Source of the DNA: Thiomonas arsenitoxydans
GTDB lineage: Bacteria; Pseudomonadota; Gammaproteobacteria; Burkholderiales; Burkholderiaceae_C
Assembly (NCBI RefSeq): GCF_000253115.1
Contig: NC_014145.1
Coordinates: 930,001 to 994,000 of the forward strand
Direction: 5' to 3'
DNA: 64,000 nt
The notes under the pieces are model-generated. The model had not been told where the DNA came from. It saw only the letters and a list, made by a program, of their open reading frames with translations, and did no database searches. Position numbers and translations under genes: made by a program. This document shows, piece by piece, positions 1 through 7,103 of this stretch (the stretch's first letter is position 1; each line of letters begins with the position of its first letter).

Positions 1-295
1 CAACCATCGCAATCTTTGTCCAGTGCGCCACACTGTCTTCACCTGAACGCTGCTCCTCAATGCATTGCCGCGTGAGGTCAGCGGTCACGGGCACGTCCGA
101 ATCCCACTGGTAGTGAGATTGCCCAAGGATGAGGGTGCGACGCCCCCAAAGACCCTCTTCAAAAGCCCCGCCAACCCATGGCTGAAAATACACGGACGCA
201 GGGAATTCGGGATACGTTCCCATCGAGACGCCTCCATAGTCAAACTCGCCGATTCCGCAGCGAGACGTCAGCTTAGCGTTCTGCAACTCTGACAT
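1..295 (-). CDS. Partial hypothetical protein with LILGQSHY motif
   Basis: The gene runs off the left edge, so only the first ~98 residues are seen. The frame is open from ATG at 295 (MSELQNAKLTSRC...) to the edge. It contains the segment RRTLILGQSHYQWD, a hydrophobic strand followed by G-x-S-H-Y, reminiscent of uncharacterised proteins related to the uracil-DNA glycosylase fold. That link is from memory of the motif only. The frame stays open upstream of the ATG, with a possible GTG 15 codons earlier, so the start is uncertain. No strong ribosome binding site is seen. Function unknown. Confidence 0.5.
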   Translation of the reverse strand, partial: MSELQNAKLTSRCGIGEFDYGGVSMGTYPEFPASVYFQPWVGGAFEEGLWGRRTLILGQSHYQWDSDVPVTADLTRQCIEEQRSGEDSVAHWTKIAMV

Positions 296-526
296 GGAAT
301 CCGTGTAGAGGTCGCACAGATGGTGCCCGTCGCAAGCCACCAGTTCCGCGTCGCGGATGCACGGGGTGCGACTGATTGAGGCCCTTCGAGGGTTGGTGCG
401 GGCGCTATCGGCGACTGGTCCAGAGCCAGAACGTCCGGGCTGACGCGCTTCAAGCCATGCCCGCATCACGCGCCCTCTTCCCGGCGCCGTCTGGTGTGCC
501 TACACTCAAAGCCACTGGAGCACGCA

Positions 527-709
527 ATGACCTCGTATGACCGCAAGAACGACGTCATCGACCTGCTCGCAATGAAGTAGGCCAGCGTGGCACGCATGCT
601 CGCGACGGCCAAGGCGCTCCACGACAGGAGCGAGCTGCGGCCTATGCCAATCCCTGCTCACGTCGCGCTACCTACTGCGGAACCTCTTCGAGTGAGGACT
701 AAGAAGTGA
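527..709 (+). pseudogene. Short ORF broken by an in-frame amber codon
   Basis: An ATG at 527 opens a frame (MTSYDRKNDVIDLLAMK) that meets TAG at 578-580 and then continues open to a TGA at 707-709. The TGA overlaps the GTG start of the next ORF as GTGA, the arrangement of translationally coupled genes. It may be a decayed small gene of about 60 codons, or the real start may lie after the stop (GTG at about 590). No family is recognised. Confidence 0.25.
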
Positions 710-906
710 GCGGATTGACCGAATGCGACCAGGATAGCCCCGGCGTCGCGGAGACCATTCGGGCGATGTCGGCAGACGAGGTGCGCAAGCTTCTCGAAGA
801 AGCGCGTGCGTCGGAGCTGCGCCGAACGCTGGAGGATGTGCAGGCAGTTGTCGCCGCTTGGCACGAGTTCGGTAGCCATCCGACTCCTTCGAAGGCTACG
901 GGGTAG
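706..906 (+). CDS. Small hypothetical protein, helical and acidic
   Basis: This 66-residue ORF has a GTG start at 706 that overlaps the stop of the preceding (broken) frame as GTGA. The protein is rich in Glu, Arg and Ala (for example SADEVRKLLEEARASELRR) and should be almost entirely alpha-helical. No Shine-Dalgarno sequence is obvious, so translation would depend on coupling. No family is recognised and it could be a chance ORF. The coupled overlap and helical composition are the only support. Confidence 0.3.
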   Translation: MSGLTECDQDSPGVAETIRAMSADEVRKLLEEARASELRRTLEDVQAVVAAWHEFGSHPTPSKATG

Positions 907-1116
907 CGCTCCCTGTGCATCGCTGAGATGCCGACGGTTACACCGCCGCGGGCACCACGGGAACACGTCCCCTGGCATCACCGTGACCACGGTGGCTGGC
1001 AACTGGCGGCACTCTCACCATCGACACGGACATCATCGAGTGCGCCTGGCCCGATGGCACCACAGGCCATCACCTCGACGGACCCGCGGGCGGACGGCGC
1101 TGCGTCCAGCAGCGTC

Positions 1117-1129
1117 CATCGATGAAACT
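1117..1129 (+). repeat. Half-site copy of the CATCGATGAAACT repeat
   Basis: CATCGATGAAACT occurs here and again at 1304-1316 and 1350-1362. This copy lacks the TT that would complete the palindrome seen in the other two. Confidence 0.6.
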
Positions 1130-1300
1130 GTTGCTGCGAGTAGGGGTCACGCTACACCCAGTCGGTACGTCAGTGAGGAGGCATCTGCCGCGACCGGGCA
1201 CGGCAAGGCGGTGCGAACCGCCGCCGGCCCAGCGCAGCATGCCCTCGTGCGAACAGCTCGGCGCGACCAGCGCCGAGACACTGCAGCGCGGGTCCCGCGA

Positions 1301-1314
1301 TTTCATCGATGAAA
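1301..1314. repeat. Perfect 14-bp palindrome TTTCATCGATGAAA, copy 1
   Basis: The site is identical on both strands and recurs 46 bp downstream. It shares the pattern TTTCA-N4-TGAAA with the palindrome just upstream of the 1797 gene. It resembles the outer part of chromosomal parS (TTTCACGTGAAA) but with a different centre. A dimeric DNA-binding protein site is likely. Confidence 0.65.
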
Positions 1315-1346
1315 CTCCGCGCCTGAGCCCGCCCTCGCCGGACGAA

Positions 1347-1360
1347 TTTCATCGATGAAA
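1347..1360. repeat. Perfect 14-bp palindrome TTTCATCGATGAAA, copy 2
   Basis: This is an exact second copy of the palindrome at 1301-1314, with four further matching bases to the right (CT after GAAA is shared by all three copies in the region). The centre-to-centre distance of 46 bp is a little over four helical turns. Confidence 0.65.
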
Positions 1361-1773
1361 CTGGGGCGACCAGGCGCTCGGCAGCACGGCTGCATGAAAC
1401 CGTGGGCAAGCTGCGACAGCACGGCTGCTGGCAGAACAGTTGGAGCCGACGTCGATAGCACAGTGGCCTTGCAAGTACATCCGGGACGGCGGCGGTTCGC
1501 ACCGGCGCAGCCGGGCGACGGAACAGCCGACCTTGAGAGACGTCGCGACGAAAACGTGAGCGACGCGCGCCCCTGGCGCGCGAGGTTGCCCGCTGGGGAA
1601 AAACCTCCTGCCCCCTGCCAGCGGGCGACCGCTCGGTCAGCCCCTTGAGTCACCCAGATTAAGAACGCGGCGGCGTGGTGCGCAGGACGCTGAGCCTCGG
1701 TTGCGCGGTCGTTGCTATACGCAATAAGCCCCGCCGCATCGCAGGAAGTCTGGTCGATGGGCGGCCCCGAAAA

Positions 1774-1789
1774 CTTTCAGCGCTGAAAG
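1774..1789. promoter_or_regulatory. 16-bp palindrome just upstream of the 1797 start codon
   Basis: CTTTCAGCGCTGAAAG is a perfect palindrome ending 7 bases before the ATG at 1797. Its core TTTCA-GCGC-TGAAA shares the outer half-sites of the palindromes at 1301 and 1347. Its position over the translation start suggests an operator or a hairpin that controls translation of the downstream gene. Confidence 0.55.
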
Positions 1790-1796
1790 ACCGCCT

Positions 1797-3050
1797 ATGT
1801 CGAAACCCAACACCTCCGCAAAGACAGATGCCACAGCCGACTGTGCTCCCGTGTCATCGCCGCCGGTCACACGTCACACCACCGCCGACATCACTGCGGC
1901 AGATGGTGTCATCAACCCTGCGAGCACTCGTAACGGTGTCACTGTCGTGCCCTCCACGAGCGGCTCCGTAACACCCGCCACGGTTACCGGAGCCACCAAG
2001 CCCTCGTGCCGCATGCCGACCCGCGGCATCACGGCAAGGGCTTCCAGCCTGTGGCTGCGCGATGTGATTTATGAACGCTCACTCAAGTTAGTCGACCGAT
2101 TCCGGGTTATCAGGACTATCGACATCGCCGCCTGGTGCTTCCCGGAACGCCCCTTCAAGGCGGCCTTGACCGCCGCCCAGCGCGCCGTGCGCGGCATGGT
2201 CAAACAGGGGCTGTTACGCCGTTACAGGACCGACCGATTTCAGACCGTCTATGGACTGACCCAGCGCGGTGTCGATTGGCTCGGTGAACACGGTTACGCC
2301 GCAGCCTCCTCGGTGCGGCGGGTTAGCGACATGACCAATCCCGAGCACCGCCTCTGGGCCCAGTTTCTGGTCATCTGCGCCCGGGCGCGCGGCCTTCGGG
2401 CGCTGACCGAATCGGAGCTGTTGCAGGAACTGAACGCCGGAGCGAAAAAGCCCGTGCAGGGTTACATCACCGTCTCCGTCAGGCGGGGTAATGGCACCGT
2501 CCTCAAGAACCTGCGGCCCGACGCCGTGGCGTTTGAGAAAGCCGGGCTGGATGCCATCTGGTTTGAGGTGGACCGGAGCAAGCGCGGCTCCGAGCGCCAG
2601 GCCGACCTGGTCGCCCTGATTCATGCGCTTGGCCGCAAAACGGCGGACGGTAAAACCCTGCGCCAGGTCGTGGTGCAGTGCAAAACCGAGCGCATCGAGC
2701 GCGATGCCATTCGTCTCGTCGAACAACTCGCGGCAGCGAGCAATGGCCAGGTGCTCACCGAGGGTCGCAGCCACATCCGCCGCCGGGAGCATGGGGTCTA
2801 CGAAGTCTGGGCTGCGGTTCCCTATAAGTATCGCGATGGCCGTGTCAGCCTGACAGACGACTGCATCGGCCACATCATCGTGCAGATGCTGCCGACCTGG
2901 CTTCCCAAAGTCCGCATCGATGCGACCAATCGTTGGAGCACGGATGGGTGGTTCGAAGCCAATTTCTTGCCCTTCAAATTGCCCCCTGCGCGCGGTCGTT
3001 GGGAGTTGCCCGTATCGCCGTTTTTGCCCAGCGAGGAGGAGACCGAGTGA
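1797..3050 (+). CDS. Replication-relaxation-like protein (winged helix plus nuclease-like domain)
   Basis: The protein has 417 residues. The first ~80 are low-complexity and rich in Thr, Ser and Pro. Residues ~85-180 look like a winged-helix DNA-binding domain ending in a wing (RYRTDRFQTVYGLTQRGVDWL). The C-terminal part has alternating strands and charged positions (RPDAVAFEKAGLDAIWFEVD) that suggest a PD-(D/E)XK-like fold. The layout matches the replication-relaxation family found on plasmids and integrative elements, where a role in DNA replication or mobilisation is suspected. The ATG at 1797 has a weak ribosome binding site, and a palindrome sits just upstream. Assignment by fold pattern only. 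Confidence 0.6.
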   Translation: MSKPNTSAKTDATADCAPVSSPPVTRHTTADITAADGVINPASTRNGVTVVPSTSGSVTPATVTGATKPSCRMPTRGITARASSLWLRDVIYERSLKLVDRFRVIRTIDIAAWCFPERPFKAALTAAQRAVRGMVKQGLLRRYRTDRFQTVYGLTQRGVDWLGEHGYAAASSVRRVSDMTNPEHRLWAQFLVICARARGLRALTESELLQELNAGAKKPVQGYITVSVRRGNGTVLKNLRPDAVAFEKAGLDAIWFEVDRSKRGSERQADLVALIHALGRKTADGKTLRQVVVQCKTERIERDAIRLVEQLAAASNGQVLTEGRSHIRRREHGVYEVWAAVPYKYRDGRVSLTDDCIGHIIVQMLPTWLPKVRIDATNRWSTDGWFEANFLPFKLPPARGRWELPVSPFLPSEEETE

Positions 3051-3351
3051 CGGTAACCCCTGGCCTAGGGAGTCTCTTTTTCGCACCCAGTCATCAACTT
3101 GCGTGCGAGCTCCGCCGCCATATTGGGCGCTCCAAGCCCCAGCCGCGCGTCCGTGAGCACGAGTCGATGTTGTTCCTCTCCTGCCTTGTCGGCTGCTTTA
3201 TACGGTGGCTAATGCCTGAGCTTCCGGCATCAGTGAGATGACTTGGTGAGCTGTTGAATTCGCCATTTCCGCCAACTCGCGCTAGAGGCTCTGGCCCCGG
3301 CGTGCCGGTCCGCTCGGCCCCACCAATCGGCGGAGCCGAGGTCTTCCGTCC
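3051..3351. other. Intergenic stretch, nothing recognised
   Basis: About 300 bases lie between the preceding plus-strand gene and a minus-strand small gene. No convincing ORF, RNA gene or terminator was seen. Confidence 0.4.
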
Positions 3352-3564
3352 TCAGACAGGCACAAAGACGACCCGTCCGCTTAGACGGCAGCTTTGCCGG
3401 ATGTGCCGATGGGCGATGAGCTGTTGAAACACCCCACCGGTCAGAGGCACTGACTGCCCTGCATGCTTCAGGCGGTAGGTAATAGGCGCCCCTGACATCT
3501 GCTCGATGATGGCGCCTTCGTTTAGCAGCGAGAGCGCTGCGAGGTACTGACGATGCCCTTCCAT
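3352..3564 (-). CDS. Small hypothetical protein (70 aa)
   Basis: The start ATG at 3564 is preceded by AAAGGGG at a good distance (eight bases), which supports expression. The sequence begins MEGHRQYLAALSLLNEGAII and contains ITYRLKHAGQSVPLTGGVFQ. It is a soluble small protein with no membrane segment or known motif. It stands alone between the 1797 gene and the SSB-like gene, on the opposite strand. Small orphan genes of this kind are common on integrative elements. Function unknown. Confidence 0.55.
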   Translation of the reverse strand: MEGHRQYLAALSLLNEGAIIEQMSGAPITYRLKHAGQSVPLTGGVFQQLIAHRHIRQSCRLSGRVVFVPV

Positions 3565-3764
3565 GATGAATCCCCTTTCGATGGGCGCACGAACCCTCTG
3601 TCGTGCGTCTTCATTGGGGGTCTTGCAGGCGGGGAGCCCGCGGAGGTGGGTCAGTTCATTTGTGAATCCTACTCCGCTCGTGGCGGCTCAACGCGGTCAT
3701 TTCTGTAGTCGCTATACGTTGTGATGGCGTCCGCCATCGTCATTCGAATGAGGACAACAAACTT

Positions 3765-4103
3765 ATGCAAGTTTTTGGAAACGTGGCCACGGATGCGGCA
3801 CGCAAGGAAAGCAAAACGAGCGGCAAGGCCTACTGGGAGTTCCGTCTCGCCGAAAGCCAGCGCGGTATCGACAAGGAGCCGACCTGGTACACCGTGCGGG
3901 TCATGAAAGATTCCAACCCGGGTCTCGTGAAGGGCGACTTCGTCAAGGTGACGGGCAAGTTGAAAACTGATTTTTATCTTTCCCGCGAGGGCAAGCCAAC
4001 CGGCACGCTGTTGATTCTCGCGTTTGAAGCCACGAAGCTTGCCCGGCGGGCAGCGGTCGAGGAGACAGCGGGCGCCGAGGGAGCCGGAGGTACTGACGAT
4101 TAG
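3765..4103 (+). CDS. SSB-like single-stranded DNA-binding protein
   Basis: The protein has 112 residues and an OB-fold pattern. It opens with VFGNVATDA, then a strand with KAYWEFRLAES, a W-Y-T-V-R-V strand, the turn KGDFVKVTGKLK typical of SSB proteins, and a final strand (LLILAFEATKL). The C-terminus ends in acidic and Gly residues (EGAGGTDD), loosely like an SSB tail but without the canonical phenylalanine end. It is shorter than chromosomal SSB, as is usual for element-encoded versions. It would protect single-stranded DNA during replication or transfer of the element. A strong terminator follows about 100 bases downstream. Confidence 0.75.
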   Translation: MQVFGNVATDAARKESKTSGKAYWEFRLAESQRGIDKEPTWYTVRVMKDSNPGLVKGDFVKVTGKLKTDFYLSREGKPTGTLLILAFEATKLARRAAVEETAGAEGAGGTDD

Positions 4104-4186
4104 GCCAGGCGATGCCAATCACTCATTCACCTTAAATTTAGATTTTTTTCGCCCCCGACCCCGGCTAGCCGTTCTGTTAGGTATTG

Positions 4187-4513
4187 CTAAGCCATCCCGG
4201 TTGATTCAAGCCCCTCCCGCCTCGGCGCGAGGGGCTTTGTTTTGTTGACTGGGGCCCGACGCCTAGCGGGCAGGTCTGGCTGATAGTGGCTGATGTCCTC
4301 CGGAGCGACGGGTCCCCGGGCTAGGCCCAGGTGCATGGTCGGGGTTTTTCCGTCCCGGCCCACCTCGCCGTAGTTGAAGTCAGTGCGGAAGATGGTCAAC
4401 ACCTTGACCAGAACGTCAGGGTTGTAGGCGCTTTTGCCGAACCAGAGCCTCCGGTCGGTGTTGAAGCTGGCCACCGCGCGTTCCGCTAACGTGAGGCCAG
4501 GCCTCACCTGCAT
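4187..4513 (-). pseudogene. Remnant resembling the C-terminus of a DDE transposase
   Basis: The 108-residue frame contains NPDVLVKVLTIFRTDFNYGE and then KTPTMHLGLARGPVAPEDI. This pattern, a helix with FNY followed by a K-T-P-x-M-x-L-G-L-A segment and E-D-I, is typical of the last part of several integrase-core transposases. The catalytic part is absent, and the frame runs on into the terminator at 4208. It is probably a truncated leftover of an insertion sequence. It could also be an unrelated small gene. Confidence 0.4.
4208..4246 (+). terminator. Rho-independent terminator after the SSB-like gene
   Basis: AGCCCCTC (4209-4216) pairs with GAGGGGCT (4229-4236) around a 12-base loop and is followed by the T-rich tract TTGTTTTGTT. 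Confidence 0.8.
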
Positions 4514-4527
4514 ACATGGCGGGGCGG

Positions 4528-4950
4528 CTACGCTGCGTCAGGAATGTCATAGATGGTCACCTCGATGGAGCCATCTTCATGTTCGAAGACCTCCAACGCC
4601 TGATTGACCAGGTCATCCATCGCCGCGAGCTCGTTGAGGGCTATCTGAAATAGGTCGAGCTGCCGCTGCAGGTCGAGGGTGTGCACGGAGTTCAAGCACA
4701 CGAGACCCGCGTGAATCGGCTGCCTCGCGTGCTCCCCGCCGAGATTGCCTGGCCCGCCACCGCGGAAGTCGACAGAGTTGTGGGTCACCAGCGTGAAGTC
4801 ACCGGCAACCACGTGTTCGATGAGTACCCAGTCTTTGGTTCCTGCCAAACCCCGGTCGCGCACGCAAGTGGACTCGACGTGGCCCGCGTCAATAGCCATC
4901 TGTACGAGTTCCGGTGTGAGGCACTCGTCGATGAGGAACCGGAACGTCAT
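4528..4950 (-). CDS. DUF5615-type PIN-like toxin
   Basis: The 140-residue protein begins FRFLIDECLTPELVQMAIDAGH and continues with a Thr-rich T-H-N-S-V-D-F segment. These are the acidic N-terminal D-E-C and later D-F signature of PIN-like (DUF5615) proteins, considered metal-dependent RNases of toxin-antitoxin modules. The gene overlaps the end of the upstream DUF433 gene by ATGA, so the two are translationally coupled with the antitoxin made first. The C-terminal ~40 residues are longer than in minimal family members. Toxicity has not been shown from the sequence. Confidence 0.7.
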   Translation of the reverse strand: MTFRFLIDECLTPELVQMAIDAGHVESTCVRDRGLAGTKDWVLIEHVVAGDFTLVTHNSVDFRGGGPGNLGGEHARQPIHAGLVCLNSVHTLDLQRQLDLFQIALNELAAMDDLVNQALEVFEHEDGSIEVTIYDIPDAA

Positions 4951-5609
4951 GCAGCGGCTACGCGCTTGACGACGCGCGTGACACGACGCGGGAGCCCTGG
5001 ATTCGCCTCTGAGATGCGGCGCGGCCGGCCACGGCGAGGATGGACTTCGTTGTAGACCTTGGCGGACTGGATGTGCGCTTCGGTCAGGAACGGGTACGAC
5101 GCCTTCAGGCGACCCATGTCGATGCCAGCGGCCAGCGAGCCAAGCACGATGTCGACGGGCACCCGAGTGCCTGCGAACACCGCCGCTCCGTCCATGACTT
5201 CTTGGTCAGTGGTCACCAGCGCTTCCGCTTGGTCGACTTCCTTGGCACGGGCTAGCGCGCTCTGAATGTAGGGTTTGACGTCAACGACCAAGGTCTTGCG
5301 CTCGACCTTCCAGCTGACGGCGTCCAGCAGCATCCAGGTGAGGACGCGGTCCTTCACCGCCAGCTGTTCGACCCGCGCTGTGAGTTCCTCGAGCACCTGC
5401 CGACGAGCGCCCGCGAGGAGCAGGTCTTCGTTCGCGAAGTAGAACTTCGCGAAGGCAGCCGCCAAGAGGGTAAACCAGCGGCTGTTGCCTCGCTGTTCGA
5501 AGAGGGTCTCTGGCAACAAGCGTTCGTCCACAACCCGATTCATTTGCCGGTCCGTCAGGTCAGCGATGAACGCAGCTTCTGCGGTGGGGATGAAGAGTTG
5601 AGTGGACAT
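4947..5609 (-). CDS. DUF433 antitoxin-like DNA-binding protein
   Basis: The 220-residue protein ends with a DUF433 domain: VMDGAAVFAGTRVPVDIVLG, then GIDMGRLKASYPFLTEAHIQ, the usual G-T-R-x-P-V and Y-P-x-L-T signature. The N-terminal part (IPTAEAAFIADLTDRQMNRV) looks like a MerR-type helix-turn-helix, followed by a middle helical section. The start was set at ATG 5609, which has GGAGG 11 bases upstream; the frame is open further upstream but without a better start. It should bind the toxin and the promoter. An imperfect inverted repeat overlaps the likely -10 box just upstream. Confidence 0.7.
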   Translation of the reverse strand: MSTQLFIPTAEAAFIADLTDRQMNRVVDERLLPETLFEQRGNSRWFTLLAAAFAKFYFANEDLLLAGARRQVLEELTARVEQLAVKDRVLTWMLLDAVSWKVERKTLVVDVKPYIQSALARAKEVDQAEALVTTDQEVMDGAAVFAGTRVPVDIVLGSLAAGIDMGRLKASYPFLTEAHIQSAKVYNEVHPRRGRPRRISEANPGLPRRVTRVVKRVAAA

Positions 5610-5618
5610 GGTGACTAA

Positions 5619-5640
5619 TACCTCCGGACAGTCGGAAGTA
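5619..5640. promoter_or_regulatory. Putative operator over the toxin-antitoxin promoter
   Basis: TACCTCCG and CGGAAGTA form an inverted repeat with 7 of 8 positions matching and a 6-base spacer. On the minus strand its outer edge overlaps TATACT (5637-5642), a good -10 box for the DUF433 gene. Autoregulation by the antitoxin is the likely use. Confidence 0.45.
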
Positions 5641-5914
5641 TAGTTCAAAGGGCTCCGGCATGCACAGGACTGACGCAACACCTGCTTGTCTACCGGCGCA
5701 TCCATCCCGCCGCAACGGGAGAGGCAGTACAGGCTCAAGTTAATTGGATATGCGCAGGAGCTCCTCGGCAATGGCTAGCCGACCCCGGAGGCGTTTTATT
5801 TAAGGAAAGAGGTGGCTAGACGTGTCAGCTGGAGCCAAAACGAGGCTTCAGCCGGCACGAAGGTCGCGGTCGGTCGACAGGCGTGTCCCCTGAAGACCGG
5901 CCCGCGAGAAAAAA

Positions 5915-6121
5915 ATGAATCATTCGGAAAAACTGCTCACCCTGGAGGACCTGGCGGAAATGCTAGGCCGCAGTGCGCAGACCATCAAAAAAGACCTGCG
6001 CCGCAACCCGGATGCAGTGCCGCCGCGCCTCCAACTGCCCGGCACCCGGCTGCTGCGCTGGAGAGCAACAGATGTCCAAGCCTGGCTAGGCCAATTCGTC
6101 CGCGGAGCTCATCATGACTGA
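5915..6121 (+). CDS. Small helix-turn-helix protein (AlpA/excisionase-like)
   Basis: The 68-residue protein begins with LLTLEDLAEMLGRSAQTIKK, a clear MerR/AlpA-type helix-turn-helix, followed by a wing (PGTRLLRWRATDVQAWL) with the R-W-x-x-x-D-V-x-x-W-L ending typical of excisionase-like proteins. It overlaps the next gene by 8 bases and starts a three-gene operon with the replication proteins. Likely roles are control of the replication genes or of excision. The same three-gene order is known on plasmids and integrative elements. Confidence 0.75.
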   Translation: MNHSEKLLTLEDLAEMLGRSAQTIKKDLRRNPDAVPPRLQLPGTRLLRWRATDVQAWLGQFVRGAHHD

Positions 6122-7103
6122 GCGCTCCAAGACAGCGTCACGCGTGCCTGCATTCTCCGCACCGCTGGACATCCGCACCCTGCTCACCAGCGCACCGCCT
6201 CCGCTGGACCATGTCCTGCCGGGACTGCTCAGCGGCACGGTGGGCATGTTGGCCGGGCCTGGAGGCGTCGGCAAAACCATGCTCGAGCTCCAGCTTGCCG
6301 TAGCGCTGGCCACCGGGACGTCGGCCTGCGCCGGTTTGTTCTCCGGGCTGATGCCAGCGGCCGCGCCCGCCCGTGTGGTGCTGGTCACCGCTGAGGAATC
6401 CGCGGTGGTACTGCAGCACCGGCTGCATGCGATTGCCTGCGCGCTGTTTGAGCAGCGGGAACGCTTTGGTATCACCCGTGACTATGCAGAATTTGTCACG
6501 CAACTGGGGAGCAATCTGCACCTGTTCGCCGGTGCGTCACACCGTTACGCGCTGCTCGACCGCAACATGAAGCGCACCACAGTGTTGCAAGACCTGGCCA
6601 ACGCCAGCGAGGGAGCACGCCTGGTGCTCATCGACCCGCTGCGGCAGTTTCATGAGGGCGACGAGAACGATTCCGCGGCGATGAATCTGGTGGTGCAGAC
6701 CTTGCGTCGCCTGGCCGAGCGCACTGGTGCGGCGGTGGTGTTCGCCCATCACGCCACCAAGGCAGCCACGTTTGCCGGGCAGGGCGATGCCGCAGGGGCG
6801 GCGCGCGGTTCCTCCGCCCTGACCGATGGCGTGCGCTGGCAGCTCAATCTCAGCCGCATGAGCCGGGAACAGGCGCAACAGGCCAGCCTCGCGGAAGACG
6901 CTCGTGGGCAGTTCCTGCTGCTCGATGTCGCGAAATCGAACTACCTGCCGCCGCAACCGACGCAAACGCTGCAGCGCTTGGCAGGCGGGGTTCTGGCGCG
7001 AGTCGTGGCTGCCGATGGGCGCGACGGATTCCAGCTGAGTGCGGATAAGACGCGGCGAGCCCCAAGCCCGCGGCAACTCAAACTCCAGGGGAGTCGGCGA
7101 TGA
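6114..7103 (+). CDS. repA: RepA-like hexameric replicative helicase
   Basis: The 329-residue protein is a RecA-fold ATPase. The Walker A motif GPGGVGKT is at residues 48-55 and a Walker B strand VLIDPLRQF at 171-179, followed by VVFAHHATKA, as in the RepA helicase of IncQ plasmids such as RSF1010 and the AAA_25 group. RepA there unwinds the origin after RepC binding. The gene overlaps both neighbours (upstream HTH gene by 8 bases, downstream repC-like gene by ATGA), so it is part of a tightly coupled replication operon. It is slightly longer than RSF1010 RepA (about 280 residues). Confidence 0.8.
   Translation: MTERSKTASRVPAFSAPLDIRTLLTSAPPPLDHVLPGLLSGTVGMLAGPGGVGKTMLELQLAVALATGTSACAGLFSGLMPAAAPARVVLVTAEESAVVLQHRLHAIACALFEQRERFGITRDYAEFVTQLGSNLHLFAGASHRYALLDRNMKRTTVLQDLANASEGARLVLIDPLRQFHEGDENDSAAMNLVVQTLRRLAERTGAAVVFAHHATKAATFAGQGDAAGAARGSSALTDGVRWQLNLSRMSREQAQQASLAEDARGQFLLLDVAKSNYLPPQPTQTLQRLAGGVLARVVAADGRDGFQLSADKTRRAPSPRQLKLQGSRR

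Larger units (their letters stand above)
907..1773. other. Long stretch without a convincing gene
   Basis: About 870 bases hold only short overlapping frames in all registers with no recognisable protein. The stretch contains three copies of CATCGATGAAACT, two of them inside perfect 14-bp palindromes, and it precedes the gene starting at 1797. It is best read as a regulatory or decayed region. Confidence 0.5.

Noticed and set aside
2214..3086. Long minus-strand frame opposite the 1797 gene
   Set aside because: It lies antisense to a gene with clear domain structure, and its protein shows only Pro/Gly/Arg-rich shadow composition.
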